A stretch of DNA of 64,000 bases. Source: Scolanthus callimorphus (Eukaryota; Cnidaria; Anthozoa; Actiniaria; Edwardsiidae). Positions 46,330-59,100 of this stretch are shown here, in pieces. The stretch lies in NCBI GenBank assembly GCA_033964015.1, contig CM066920.1, forward strand, positions 6,415,912 through 6,479,911, read 5' to 3'. The first letter of the stretch is position 1; every line of letters starts with the position of its first letter. The position numbers and the translations under genes are program-made. The notes beneath the pieces were generated by a model. That model was not told the DNA's origin and searched no databases. It saw only the letters and a list, made by a program, of their open reading frames with translations.

Positions 46330-48365
46330 AACAATATTCAAGAATTGATATTTACTTTTGTGCTGATCAAAGTCACCACCATTCAAGTACAAAATCTCGA
46401 GATCATGTATTACTGCGATTAAGTTAAGCTAATAGAAACCTCATTTCCGCCCTATCGCCTTACGGTATACAAATAATGTCTTTTTAACCTGACTCGTTTA
46501 ATCTTTAAATTCAGCAAATCAGAGCACTCCTTTAGTTATCGTCCTTTCCACACAATTTGTATGTGATCACGATTAGCACATCAGCAGACAAGCTTGCCTA
46601 GACCCTAAAATTAAACTTTTTGTCAAGCGTTAAGATTATTTACCTGCAGTAAAGCTTTTTGTTATTTTCTATAAAAGAACGAATTTTTCATTAAAAACAA
46701 CAGTATCTGAAAAACGTAAATAAATAACATTTAGAAATAAAGGGCGCAAAACTGTGCAATAAAAGTGAGAAATATTTGCATAAAATGTAATCAAGTCTTC
46801 GTTAATAATGCATAATTCTCATAACTTTTTCGGGTATTAAACAACCGCGAATTTGCCATGTGAAGGATTTTTATTGTGAAGAAAATAACGTCAGATGGCT
46901 AGAGTGGAAAATCTGGCGAATTCAAGTGGCGATATTTGGTTTTCTCTCAGCACGGCTCATGCCTACAATAGCACTCAATGGTATCCCAATATATGGGGGA
47001 TTCCAATTGGTCAGTTCACCTGCTGTGTTAGGCTCGTATCTGATTGGTTGATTGCTTGTGCCATTAAAGAAACAACAGAAAAATATTAAATAGCGAATCT
47101 TATAAATTGGCAACTTACTAGAAGCAAACCCCCATTGAAAGGAAAACAACTTTAAGAGAATGGTTTAATAGACTATATTGCCAGAGGTTGCTTGACAAAG
47201 GATCGAGTCTGCTCGAAGAGATTGTGAAGATAAAAGTTTCCCTCCAATGCCAATGGCTTGCCGAACCGGCTTCAGAATATGCAGAACGTTCGTATCAGAG
47301 GTACGTTTTAAGGGAAACATTTTGCCATGCATTGGTTTGTTTTTCTTTTTTCTAAGACTGACAACGAAGAACCTGTAATCCCATTATATTCGTTTTAAAC
47401 AAATAGGTTTTTTTTACATTTTGAAAAGCACGGAAGTCAATTTGACAGAATTGGTAGCTGAAAATGGCTTGATTCACTTTGGGAGTTTAATTTTTGTTTA
47501 TTTGAACAATGCCATTCACTTCGAGAAATCTTAATGCAGTCTCAAATTGCAGTGTCAGTGACTGGATTAAAACATAAGGGAATTGAGAACAGCAAATTGG
47601 CTATTATAGATAAAGGAACTACTCTACAGAATCTATATTTCTATTATAATATTAATATTTTCAGGGCGAGATAGAAAATACTTAAAATCTTACCAATAAA
47701 CGCTAATATAATTGCTCTTCACAGCAAACTGTCTTAGCATGCAATTATCAGCCTGCAGAAACGTAAAAGGATGAAAATTATTTTCACCAAGGATAGAATT
47801 TGGTAGAATTTAACACTTTCATGGGCCTACTTTTTACGTCAGTGGGAATGGTTCTCATAAAACTGCATCACTTTATTCAATAATTGATCAGACCTAACGT
47901 AAGAAGGCAGGCAATTGAGTCAGCGAATTGCTTTTATTTACTTTATTTACTTAAAACCTTCTTGCTTGTACATGTAAATATTTAGAGCATAAAACACTAT
48001 CAAACTTAAAATATCTCACCGAAACGTTTTCCAAGTGTGAATACTAATTTGTACTTGCGGGCTATATACTGAATCAGTCTACCAGTTGATATTACGACGA
48101 GTTGAGCCAGTGTTGTATGCCAATTGGAAGGGCGTTATTGACTCGGGCGACTAGCTGGTTAAAACCTTTAACCAGATATGGTGCTTAGCTTTATGGCCGA
48201 ACATAAAAAGGCTTAAAAGATGAGGAAAATGCATGTTTTAAGGGACTACTTATTTGCCATCGCCCTAGTAACAAGACGTGACGGAAAAAATTCATTTCAG
48301 GATGATTTAATTGATTCCACATGGTTTTCGATTGAATTTCAGAATTAGAGAAGTTAAACGTTTAT
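46330..48365. other. Intron or intergenic stretch without genes
   Basis: AT-rich DNA within the proposed first ERG intron. No supported exon or repeat of note. Confidence 0.45.
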
Positions 48366-48370
48366 AAACG

Positions 48371-48746
48371 AGGGGGGGGGGGGGGGGGGCTCCCATATTT
48401 TTGGGGCGGGGGTGCTCGTCGGGAACTTTCGTTTTCACCCCTAAAAGGTACCAAACATGGCGTCGCTTAGTTGATTTTGACCCCTAAAAGGTACCAAACA
48501 TGGCGTCGCTTAGTTGATTTTCCCTCGTAATTTTGTCGCGTATTTTTTACGAGGGAAATACGTCTGAAATTCAGGCTACCAACGAGTGCGATTTGCTAGA
48601 ACGGACCTCTAACAGGTACCTATCTGGAAAAAAATACACGTTTTCGAATTTTACCCCCTAAAAGAGGCCTGATTTTAAACCCTAAAAGGTACGACGAGCA
48701 CCCCCGCCCAAAAAATATGGGAGTCCCCCCCCCCCCCCCCCCCCGG
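48371..48746. mobile_element. Element with G-run/C-run ends
   Basis: A run of G, then GGCTCCCATATTTTTGGGGC and GGGGTGCTCGTCGG, is inverted at the right as CGACGAGCACCCCCGCCC, AAAAAATATGGGAG and a run of C. CCCCTAAAAGGTACCAAAC with following CATGGCGTCGC is duplicated inside. Confidence 0.8.
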
Positions 48747-48824
48747 GCTTGTCTTCTCATCTTCTCCACAATTTTTGGATAAAATGCGTTTATTTCGTAG
48801 ACATGCCGCCTGTGAGAGGTCTAA

Positions 48825-49047
48825 AGCCTGGTGCACACTAGCGACATAACGACATAAGAAATATCACGCGAACAAAATTCAATGGTTTCAAAACGATGAA
48901 GTCCACAAAAAATAACATTAGATTGCTTTGATGAAGTAATCTAATGATGATCCATGGAAAATACTGAGCATTTCAATTATTTTCTCTGCTTTTTTTCGTT
49001 ACAACATAACGTCCTTATGTCGTTATGTCGCTAGTGTGCACCAGGCT
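48825..49047. mobile_element. PIF/Harbinger-like MITE (AGCCTGGTGCACACT)
   Basis: AGCCTGGTGCACACTAGCG with ACATAACGACATAAG is exactly inverted at the right, over 33 bases. TAA flanks both ends (48822-48824 and 49048-49050). 223 bp, non-coding. Confidence 0.88.
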
Positions 49048-49054
49048 TAACTAT

Positions 49055-52000
49055 CAAAGAGTAAACAAAAGACGAGAGCTTTTACGTGTCGTTTGCCTAT
49101 AATACGCAAGCATACTCTCTTCCTTTGACATTTAAACCCTTTTTTACTTTTGCAAAGCAAAGTTTGTTTTTCGCTTTGTTACTGCTTGGCTTTCTTGCTG
49201 TTGCTCCGGATTTGTTTTTTAGGTGCCCGCCTCCGAACGGAATTACATAACAAAGGCTAAGTGCTACTTTCCTGGTCCACACTTCTAGGCATGCGTGTGT
49301 TTTTTTTAATAACCTTCATGTCAAATAGCGCTTTTCCACTATGCGATTTACAGTGCGGCTACTCCAATCAAATCTTCTTACAAATTGGCCAATCACGGTT
49401 GAGCATTTGAACAACAGATGCAACTCAAATTTTCCCCCTTTTTCATTGATAAACACTCTCAATTTTTTACGTGAAATCTGTAAATACATATCAGAATAGG
49501 CTTACATTTTTACACTAAAATTCACCATAAATAATGTAAAAGTGTGTACACATTTGTTGAAGATTTGTTTGGGTGGCCTTGATTCGTGTAGTTGTACTGT
49601 AATAGCGATGGAAGAATGCGAAGCTGGGCAGCTATTTTATTGATATAAATTAGTAAACTAAAGTGATATCGACGCTAAGATTAGTAATAAAAGCAGATGT
49701 TTCGGCATACACTGATTTTCTCGAAGTACAAAAGTATATTACTCATATCAGCGTTGAAAACCACCACTTTAGCCTGATAATTTATATCTCTACACGACAC
49801 TGCGCGGGATCATTTCAATTCTACATGCAGTACTTATTGGATGTCAGATTATTTGGTTGACTATAGAAAGAAAGTTTTTAATTCTTGTGTGGGTCGATGA
49901 TTGATTTTCACAGCAAATGGCTTAGTAAGGTTTTGGTTTTTAATGCAGGCAATGCGTGATATTCTGGACATTACAAAATAGCAACAGCAACTTGGAACAA
50001 AATACTATACAGCTTCAAGAATTCTGTAATTTGTTCATTGTTCCTCAAATTTAGGTAACTCATCATCCATTTTTAAAAGGCGTCACCATTTAGTTGGGCT
50101 AACTGCATCCGCCTCAAATATGTCCTTTTAACAAAAGTACTTTTCGATTAATTAGAATAAGTGACTAATAATTAACGATGATTAATCACCTTATTCTCTT
50201 ATCTTGGGCTTACATCGCGGATGATAGGGCAATAAATATTTGTTTTATAAGAATAATATATATTTTTTGATATTTGTTTTAGTTACCGCAACAAAACAGG
50301 CATAAAATAACGAAACGTTATCTATAAATGATCGTAATTGTATCGAAAAACAAGTCCTCTGCATTTTTAATAACGAAATTATGTTTCTCTGAATGGGTTT
50401 TCGAGCTCAGTACTGCATCCTCAGGTTTGTTAAAAAATGTATCGAAGTATGAGTGGGTACAAGCGTGTCTTGTGGTGCGCGCGCAACTTCTGCAATTATG
50501 CAAATTAAGGGACGTTTGTGACGCTACCACCACGAGAATAGGAGATAGTTTACTTCATTTAGATAAAGAGCTCCTTCGTCAAAAAGTCGCACCAGAAGAT
50601 GGCTATCAAATAGCATCTATGAAGAGGAAAAAAGTTCTGAGAAACTGTTCCAAGAAAGCACACGTATGCCGTCTACTACACGAGTAAGGTCCTATGTGGA
50701 CGTTTCTGAGAAACCACATATTGGAATTCGAGCGTTGGTAAGCATGTCTCATTCAGAAGTTACGAGCTTAATTACAGCTTCCATTCTTTCACTCATTACT
50801 TTAAATTTCACACGGGCAAGGGATGATTTAAAGATTTTAGAGGACGTTTTTTGTTGGTTACAAAAAAATAATTTTCCAACATACCATTAATTCCGGTACA
50901 CACAAACCGAAGTGTCTTCTGTATAAGATTATTTTAAGATAAAAGCTGTAATGCGCGACAGGAGTTCGATTAAATTTTTATGAAGAGTTAAAACGCTTGT
51001 GTTTTCAATGAAATACACTTATCTAGCGACAGAAATTATCCATAACCTTGCAGCTGAGGGGATGGACTTTCAGATAATTTCGTTAACTTCAGCCGTTTTT
51101 GGTGACCAGCCGTCTTTCTGTTATAAAATACTGTACATCAGCACAAAAAGGGCATGAATGTTTTATGGGATAAATCCCCTCTTCTGAATTTCGATAAGTC
51201 AGATAATGTAAACAATCATCTTGATGCCCTGTTTGAGACACAAGACTCATCAAGGGATTCAACAAAATTCATAATATTTTAGCATCTACGTTTTACCAAA
51301 ACAAACTCTGTTTCCCAAACAAGGCCCACGTTAGGAATTTAGCGAACTGAAACATATTTTCAGAATTTTTAATTTTGTTTTATTTTTTCTAATTTCGCTG
51401 AAGATTCAAGATTGATAGTATTGAAAACTCATGGAAATATTCGAAATATACAACCATTGTCTAGAAAAAGTGCATAAAAAATACATTTCACTGTTAACAA
51501 TTTATTCGACAATGTTTCAGAGTTAGAATTGTATTTCTGTTCTTCGATGATGCACAGACATTCATACTTGTGAATCTTTCATGATACTGTATGTTTTGTT
51601 TGCTTTACTATGTTTTCCTGGAAACCAAAAAATATTTAAAGGTTTCGGCAAGTGAACTTTAAAATATATTTCTTCCTGGAATTCTTCATTTTTGGAATTA
51701 TTTCCTGATTTGTTTAAAATTTCCTCATTAGTTCCAGTTTTCAAAAAGCGACCCTAAATTAATAAATTTTAAATTCAAACTTTTCGTCACTTCATTTTCC
51801 TCTAATTTGCCACCATCTCAAGCTTCTCCTTGTTGGTAAAAGCATTTCCACTTTAATGCCCGTTCTTTTTCAAGAAGGAGGAACAAATAAATATATTGGT
51901 GGCATTCTAATTCGACAAGATATTTCTGCGGTTTGGTAAACTGAATCAATAGTCTCTTGCGGTCTCTAAGCATCATTTAACAGGTGTTTTACTGATTCAA

Positions 52001-52775
52001 ATTCGAACGTAAATTTTTCATTTATGCGTTAGCAGAACTAAATAGCTACGAAGTGGTAAATAATTTACGATCCTTAAAAAATGGCTGTGTTACTCGAAAG
52101 CTCTTGTAGTGAAGCCTCGCGAAAGATTGAAGGACTTGTTTGGTGGCCGCCGTTTAATTATAGTTTGTAACAAATGAGAGACCAACGGATTCATCACAAT
52201 ATTCCCCAGGTTGGTAACCATAAAATGGGCTATTTATTTGTCTAGATATTATGTTTATACTTGTGTTTATCAGATACTGTAAATCAATCATCGCCTTAAA
52301 CATTTAGGAAGACTTTCAATGACCTTGAAATTATATGAGGTTGCCTTTGCTTCGAGGTAAAGCATCCCCTTAATGCCTAAAATCAAAAAAGAAGTTGTCG
52401 GCTTCGCATGTTTTTTTCTTGTACAAGCCATGAAGAAATAGTTCCGAAGATCAGTTGTTTTGAACTCTTGAAGTGGAATTTACCGTATCGAACTCACTAT
52501 ATATTTCAAACACTCAAAACAAACAAACTTCGCGCCTTCAAAGAAATATAAAATTTAAAGCTACCCTTGGTAATTTAAATATAGTTCTTCCTCGTGCTAC
52601 AAGGTAAAAAACGACTATTATTTCACTTCAATGTGAAATTAAACAAGTATTCAAATCTGGCAAAATGCTAAAAAGTATAATATAAAAGTAGTGGTGATGG
52701 GGATCTTCAATAAGTATCACTTCTACTCAAGATTAATACTACAGAATACTTGTTGCACCGCGACGTTCTTCCCAT
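49055..52775. other. Intron stretch, no recognised gene
   Basis: AT-rich. A 119-codon plus-strand frame at 50328-50687 (containing LRDVCDATTTRIGDSLLHLDK) has no domain, partner exons or family that I recognise. No eag/PAS-domain exon was seen here. Confidence 0.4.
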
Positions 52776-52778
52776 TAA

Positions 52779-52841
52779 CATTTTTCACACATTAATGGAA
52801 ACACGTTACCAAAACCATTAATGTTTTTACGCAATTTTTTC
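52779..52841. mobile_element. Half copy of the 1157-1324 element
   Basis: TTCCCATTAACATTTTTCAC and CCATTAATGTTTTTACGCAA reproduce the left half of the left-edge element in reverse orientation. Confidence 0.65.
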
Positions 52842-52867
52842 GATTTGGACATTTCAAAGCGTGTACG

Positions 52868-53323
52868 GTTTGAGTTTCCGATAATTCCTGTGTTTTAATG
52901 GAACGGTTCAAATCGAAAAGTCACGTTAGGATCTCGACTGAGAATCGAGATACCTCAATTTCAACTACCCATCCTGAAACTAGGCCGGGGTGCTTTCCAT
53001 TTACCACAAATTTTCGGTATGACCGGTGAGAAATCAAATGGAAAGCGGAAAAATTACCAAAAATTTAGGACAACCTTTTGAGCTTGTCCAAGAAACCGGT
53101 AATTTCGAAAATATCGGGAAAACTCTTTTCATTTGACATCTTCCCGGTTTTTCCCCCGGGAAGACGCTTTCCATTTGATTTCCAACCGGTATTACCGAAA
53201 ATGTGTGGTAAATGGAAAGCACCCCGGCCAATCTCGATTCTCAGTTGAGACACTCACGTAACTTTTCGGTTTGAACGTTCCATTTGAACACAGGAATTGT
53301 CGGAAACTCAAACCGAAAATTTT
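52868..53323. mobile_element. Outer palindromic element split by a nested MITE
   Basis: GTTTGAGTTTCCGATAATTCC, TTTTAATGGAACG and CGACTGAGAATCGAGAT at the left are inverted at 53233-53320. The two arms enclose the element at 52983-53228. Confidence 0.75.
52983..53228. mobile_element. Nested CCGGGGTGCTTTCC MITE
   Basis: GGCCGGGGTGCTTTCCATTT with ACCACA is exactly inverted at the right. Interior arms (CCGGTGAGAAATCAAATGG and inverse) extend the palindrome. A third end, GGTAAATGGAAAGCACCCC, lies at about 53324-53343. Confidence 0.85.
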
Positions 53324-54333
53324 TGGTAAATGGAAAGCACCCCTGGTCTCTCTTCTGAACTGCTAGCAAAATTTTACCTGTTCCTGTTGCCAGATAAAGT
53401 AAGATCGGAAACTTTGCCAGCACTGAACAAGGAATTATTTTCTTAGCCAGTATAGGAGTCAAAATGCCACAAGACAAGCAAAAAGAACTAAAATAAGCTC
53501 AAAAGTTAAAAATAACACGCAACGACTTAGGGATTTCCAAACATAAGTTTTACAGTCAGGACACTGTAAAAATAAGAATACATTTGCAATGACATCTGTT
53601 TTTTTTACCCGGAAAGAGTTTTCTCTACCAGCTAGCAAGCAAAGGCTTACTCGAAAACACTGAAGTACCCAGTGCTCTGTATTTTAAAAAGGGACATGGT
53701 AACCTAGAAATCACGGAAATAAATATTGTCTTAAAATACAAACATATCCCTGACATTGAAAGAGTTACTTTGACGGAACTAGTATATTTTTAGGCATTGT
53801 GGGCATTTTAAGGATTTTTTTTTTTGTGTGCGTGTGTGTGTGTGGGGGGGGGGGGGGGGCATTTTTGGGCGTTTTAATGAAAATCAGGGTAAGGACCACT
53901 AAATTTTGTAGACATTTTAGGGCATTTTTATGCGTTTTAGGGCGTTTTAATGCGACTTTAGGACACGGAGTAGGTCACTAAAACGCGGGTGATGATTAAC
54001 ACGTCTGTTGTGATAGATCCGTGATAAGTATTCGTGCTGTGTTGACAATTGAATTGTTTTCAAAAACTTCTGCTGCACTTGGGAGTAATATTAATATTTC
54101 CCTTGCTTATCAGCACTACATGTTTTCGGGAAGCGCAAAGAGATAACTAACTGAGTGAAGAATCTACTCTTTTTATCAGAGATTAAAACTGTGAAACTGC
54201 TCAAACTATTTTCACGTCACTCAGTCTTGGTGCTTTTTTAAATTAATATTGCAAGACATTGCCAGATGTTCGAAACATGAAATTCTTCATCTGAATCATT
54301 CAAAAGCGATTATTAAAAAACATCCTTTCCGTT

Positions 54334-54635
54334 ACTGCGGTTTTCATAATTCTGCGAACTCTCGCTAACGATTTCCAACCGTCAAACCGCCTTCTGGCTT
54401 CCGTCAATCAAACTCCCGAGTCTTTTCGTCGTTACTCTTAGTGCTTTTGATTGGCCAGCACGTAACGTTGCTGTCGCGACAGGAAGCCATTTTAGCACTG
54501 CTTAGGCGCTGGCCAATGAAAAGCACAAAGAGTAACGACGAAAGACTCGGGAGCTTGATTGACGGAAGCCAGAAGGCGGTTTTACGGTTAGAAATCAATA
54601 GCGAGAGTTCGCAGAATTACGAAAACCGCAGTAAC
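54334..54635. mobile_element. TACTGCGATTTTCA element, complete 300-bp palindrome
   Basis: GTTACTGCGGTTTTCATAATT to CCGCAGTAAC; almost the whole 300 bp is inverted, including CTTCCGTCAATCAAACTCCC, GAGTCTTTTCGTCGTTACTC and GCTTTTGATTGGCCAGC. Best-preserved member of the family. Confidence 0.85.
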
Positions 54636-54947
54636 AGGTTGCAATTTCAGATCTACTACTGCTGAATAGTTAAAATGAATAAATGTATCAAGAGGATTGT
54701 CAAGTCAAAAGCAGTTTTGAATAATTTAAGAAGCAGTTTTGATCTATAAAGAGTTTTAATGTAGTATATAGTGGGGGTAAACTACTGAAATTCCAAACAT
54801 TCCTATCATATCATACTCGAATACTAATCAATGTCGTTTTGCGGCCAAACTCAACGCTCTATGCAATAGATGATGTTATCTTTCGTTTAGTACAAGGGTT
54901 GTTGTACAAGTTAGCGCCTATCCGAAGCACCCCACATGTTCTGTGTT

Positions 54948-55081
54948 AAGGCCTGGTTTCCATATAGTCTTATCTGTCGTATCTGTCGTACAGTCGACCG
55001 TGAAACAATTGAAATTGGAATTATTATTTGTTTCACGGTTGACTGATACGACAGATAAGACTATATGGAAACTAGGCTTAA
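54948..55081. mobile_element. Short palindromic MITE
   Basis: GGTTTCCATATAGTCTTATC with TGTCGTA is inverted at the right ending ACTATATGGAAACTAGGC. TAA or TTA lies at each end. Interior includes inverted CCGTGAAACAA. 134 bp. Confidence 0.8.
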
Positions 55082-55924
55082 AGGAACATGGTAACCTAGA
55101 AATCACGAAAATATTGTCACAATATACAAAATATTCTCAGAAACTGAAAGAGTTAGTTTAAAGAAACTATTGTGGAAAATTTCGGGGAATTCCCATGAGG
55201 GATTGTTAAGATTTTAGGAAAGATTGCAAATTTTTAAAAACAGTGTTTGAAACACGTCTTCGGTAGACCGATTTCAAACGAGTCAAATTTGCTCATGTAA
55301 GCTGTAATTAGAACTGGCGAATATCTTTCCAATCCTACATCAAAATAACCTCAAATTTTCATGATATCGTTCAAAGAACGAGTTGCTAGCTTTAAACTTG
55401 ATGTTCAAATTTTAATTAGTCGTTTTCCATTATTCCAAACAACCCTCCGGGCCATTTTGGAATGTTTTTTGTTCTGTTAGTCAAAAAAAAAAAAACAGCT
55501 AGCCAATCAGGCTCTTGCACCGGCCAGCAAAGTGCAGCTACGTGGCTTCCAACGCAACGTTTCTCTTTCGTTGTCGCGACGAAGACCTCCATTGATATCA
55601 AGAAAGTCCAGCCCGCGCGGGCTGCCTGTGGTATTTTCAAAACGATGATTATCCAGTTTTTTCTCTTCCCAAGCTGCGCTCGCTGAACTTAGGAACGTTT
55701 CATTTTGACAAACAATCCTTTGCGCACCGTGAAATGAGATCGGCTTGCGCCCTTGTGTCACGTGATTTACCTCTGTAGCTTAATCCAGGCTCTGAGGCCA
55801 CGAATGTTTCTCTCCAAAAATCTCCAGATTTTGACGACTTTTTGCGGCCATTACGCGAAGGAAATAAATTAGGAAAACTTCTTGAATTTCAAATATGGTA
55901 CGTAGGAAATTTTGGAAAGAAAGA

Positions 55925-56085
55925 AAGAAACTCATCCATGGTTAAAGCTGTATTCCCCAAGGCACACGCATGGGAAGTGTTCGGAATTCACATGGATAGC
56001 CATGGGAAGACTGAACACTTCACATTCTTCTACCATGGGAAATCCAGCTTTTTCCAGGGATGAGTTTCTGCAGAAATTCCCTGTG
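55925..56085. repeat. CATGGGAAA palindromic repeat, copy 4
   Basis: ATCCATGGTTAAAGCTG, AAGGCACACGCATGGGAAG, TTCGGAATTCACATGG, TACCATGGGAAATCCAGC and TCTGCAGAAATTCC. Very similar to the copy at 63375-63515. It ends about 85 bases before the ERG exon at 56168. Confidence 0.7.
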
Positions 56086-56167
56086 ACAGATAATCTGCTC
56101 TCCCCTTAATCTTCGATGCACGGTTATCAATTTGCCGCGTTCTAACATCATTATGTTCTCCCCACAG

Positions 56168-59100
56168 GTGATGTCGTTAAACCCTACATCAGCCTCTAGA
56201 ATCCAAGCCAACATCTACCCTTGGACACTACGACATGACTCGGTATTCAAAGCAATATGGGATTGGCTTATTCTTATCATGGTCATGTACACAGCCATAG
56301 AAATCCCCTACACTGTCGTCTTCACGCTACCCTACCAAGATATCAAGCGAAGTTCCCAGTTGTGGTTTCTTGCAGATATTACTCCCTTGCACGTGTGTAA
56401 CCTATGGGTGGATATGATGTTTATCATTGATATATTTATCAATTTTCGTTCGACGTTTGTCGAGTCTGACACGGATGAGATTGTAAGCCATCCTAAGAAG
56501 ATTGCTCTCCACTATCTGAAGTCTTGGTTTGTGGTGGACTTTGTAGCAGCTATTCCATTTAAATTTATGATCAATCCGTCCAAAGAAGGGGTAAGTAATA
56601 TAGTGTTGAAGCTATTCTATGAATTACGATCTGAAATTATAATTACAGCAAACTAGAGCGAAATATTTTCCCACAGAGTGTTAGTTGTAGTCTACAAGTA
56701 AGGCTCGCCACACCCAAACGGGTGCTGGGAACTTCTAGAACAAGCAACTTTAGTGTTTTTCAGGGTGCTGTATCAAAACGTCGCTTTGGGTGTGGAATTT
56801 GGGGTTTATTTGTTCCGCAATTCAAACCATCTAAGCCATCGCCTGGCTTTCCGTCGCTACAAACGCCAGTCGACCTGATTGGCCCAGACGGTCTGACGGG
56901 CGGAACAGAAAACCCACAATCTAACAATGTTTTGAAAAATCTGTGCGCGACGATTTTGGCTGCAATACCACGTCTTTTAAAAAGGACGCGGCCACACTGC
57001 AACAACAGCATGGAAGTTCTGGGAAAAGCAGCTCGCGCTGTAACAGCCGTTAAACATCTTTGTGTAACGTTCTCTGTTTCACTTTCGCAGGCGGCAACAC
57101 TTATAGGACTCTTCAAAACCGCGCGTCTATTACGGCTTGTACGCGTGGCAAGAAAATTCGATCGTTACTCAGAGTACGGTCTTGCTGTGGTGTTTCTGCT
57201 GACGTGTTTATTCGTCCTGCTCGCTCATTGGTTGGCTTGTATATGGCATGCAATAGGAAGTCACGAGAAAGACGACGAGAATGGCTGGATCTTTATGTTA
57301 GCCATGGATAGCAAAAATTTCAAATACAATGCGTCAGATTCCTCTACATGGCCTACCGTTAACAGTAGATATGTCACTTCTTTATATTTCACGTTATCAA
57401 GCTTGACTACCGTCGGATTTGGGAACATAGCGCCGAATACCAATGCGGAGAAAGCGTTTTCGGTTGTTGTTATGATTGCCGGAGGTTAGTATGCATTGTT
57501 GGATTATTAAAGGTGCTTCTATCACAGCGCTGACATTGATTTAGAAGTAATATATCAAACACGAGACAGCGTGTTTCATCTTTTTAGCTTGTTGTTCTTC
57601 CTAACCATATCTCAGCGAAGTTTAAATTCAACGTAACCACATTTCACGGGTTTTAGAAACTCATGCTACAGACGTTCAGTGTTCATAACAGACGTTCAGT
57701 GTTACAAGATCCATACAACACTCAGAGAAACCTGATACAATCAATGTCTAGCCATGTGATGTGATGTAATGTGATGTGATGTGTGATGTGACGTGCTAGT
57801 GGTAATGTGTAGAGATGAGATGTGAAGTGATGAGTGTGATGTGATGCGATGCGATGAGGTGTGATGTGATGTAAGGTGATGAGGTGTGATGTGACGTGAC
57901 GTGCTAGTGGTAATGTGTAGTGATGAGCTGTGACGTGATGTGATGTGATGAATTGGACTCTATGATGATGATTCATATGATGACTTGGACATACAGTAGT
58001 AGTAATTTAAAGTATTTTGGTCTTTCCAGCTCTAATGTACGCGGCCATATTCGGTAACATGACGGCAATCATCCAGAGACTCTATTCGAGAACGTCACGG
58101 TTTCACCGCGAATTGCGAATGATCGAAGAGTTCTCTAAATTCCACAAGATCCCCAGGAATCTCCGTGATGATTTAGAGGAGTATTTTAGACATGAGTGGA
58201 TTTACACCAAGGGCGTGGATGTTAGTACGGTGAGTAATACTACTGAATGATATTGGAAAGACACAACATTGTGCCGCACCTCATGTCGAGGACCGGGATT
58301 ACCCTACATATCCAGAAATTCCATTGAATTTCCAACTGTAAAGTGACCATATGCTGTAAAGTGACCATAATGAATGCCAGCTGATTTCTTGCTCTCAAAT
58401 TAGCCGATGAGCACTGTTTTTGTTGCATCACCAAGCGTTCCAAACAGATTCTACAAAACTATTGCAATTGAGCATAAAAACTCACTTCAAACTCTTGCCT
58501 TGTGTCAAATGTAAACTGGGTTTTACTTTTACGATGATGAAATCTTTTCTAGTTTTTGCTTCTCGAAACTGCTGGACTCTCTGCTGGTTGGTATTGGAAA
58601 GACACTTGATTTGCCACACCTGATGTTGAGGACCGGGATTACCCTACATATCCAGAAATTCCAGATAATTTATTTGTGAAATTAGAAAAGCTACCTTTGA
58701 ATGTTACCATGCTATAAAGTGACCATGTGAAATGCGATGCGGTGTTAAATGGTGTTAAAATTAGGATGTACGTGGTAGTATAAAATGATTCAAATCGCCC
58801 CAATCTGTAAGCCTCTGCTCTCACACGGCGCTATCTTCTGCGATTTGAGGTGCGATTTTTGGGGCGATCGTCGACGTCATATCGCGGTGGTGTGAACGGC
58901 CGGCGATTTGCCCTGCGACACAATTGTCAGTTTGTAGGTGATCTGAAGAACATGGCACCCGTATCGCAGTGGAATTTGAACATGTTCAAAACGGCTGAGA
59001 CGTCGCGGCGACATCGCAAGTGAAATCTCCATAAGATCGCCGACCGTTCACACCGCGCGATATAACATCGCCAAAAGATCGCCACAGAATTTGCACCTTA

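Noticed and set aside
50328..50687. 119-codon plus-strand frame, considered as an ERG exon
   Set aside because: It does not resemble a PAS domain or N-linker and has no donor or acceptor in a usable phase that I could identify.
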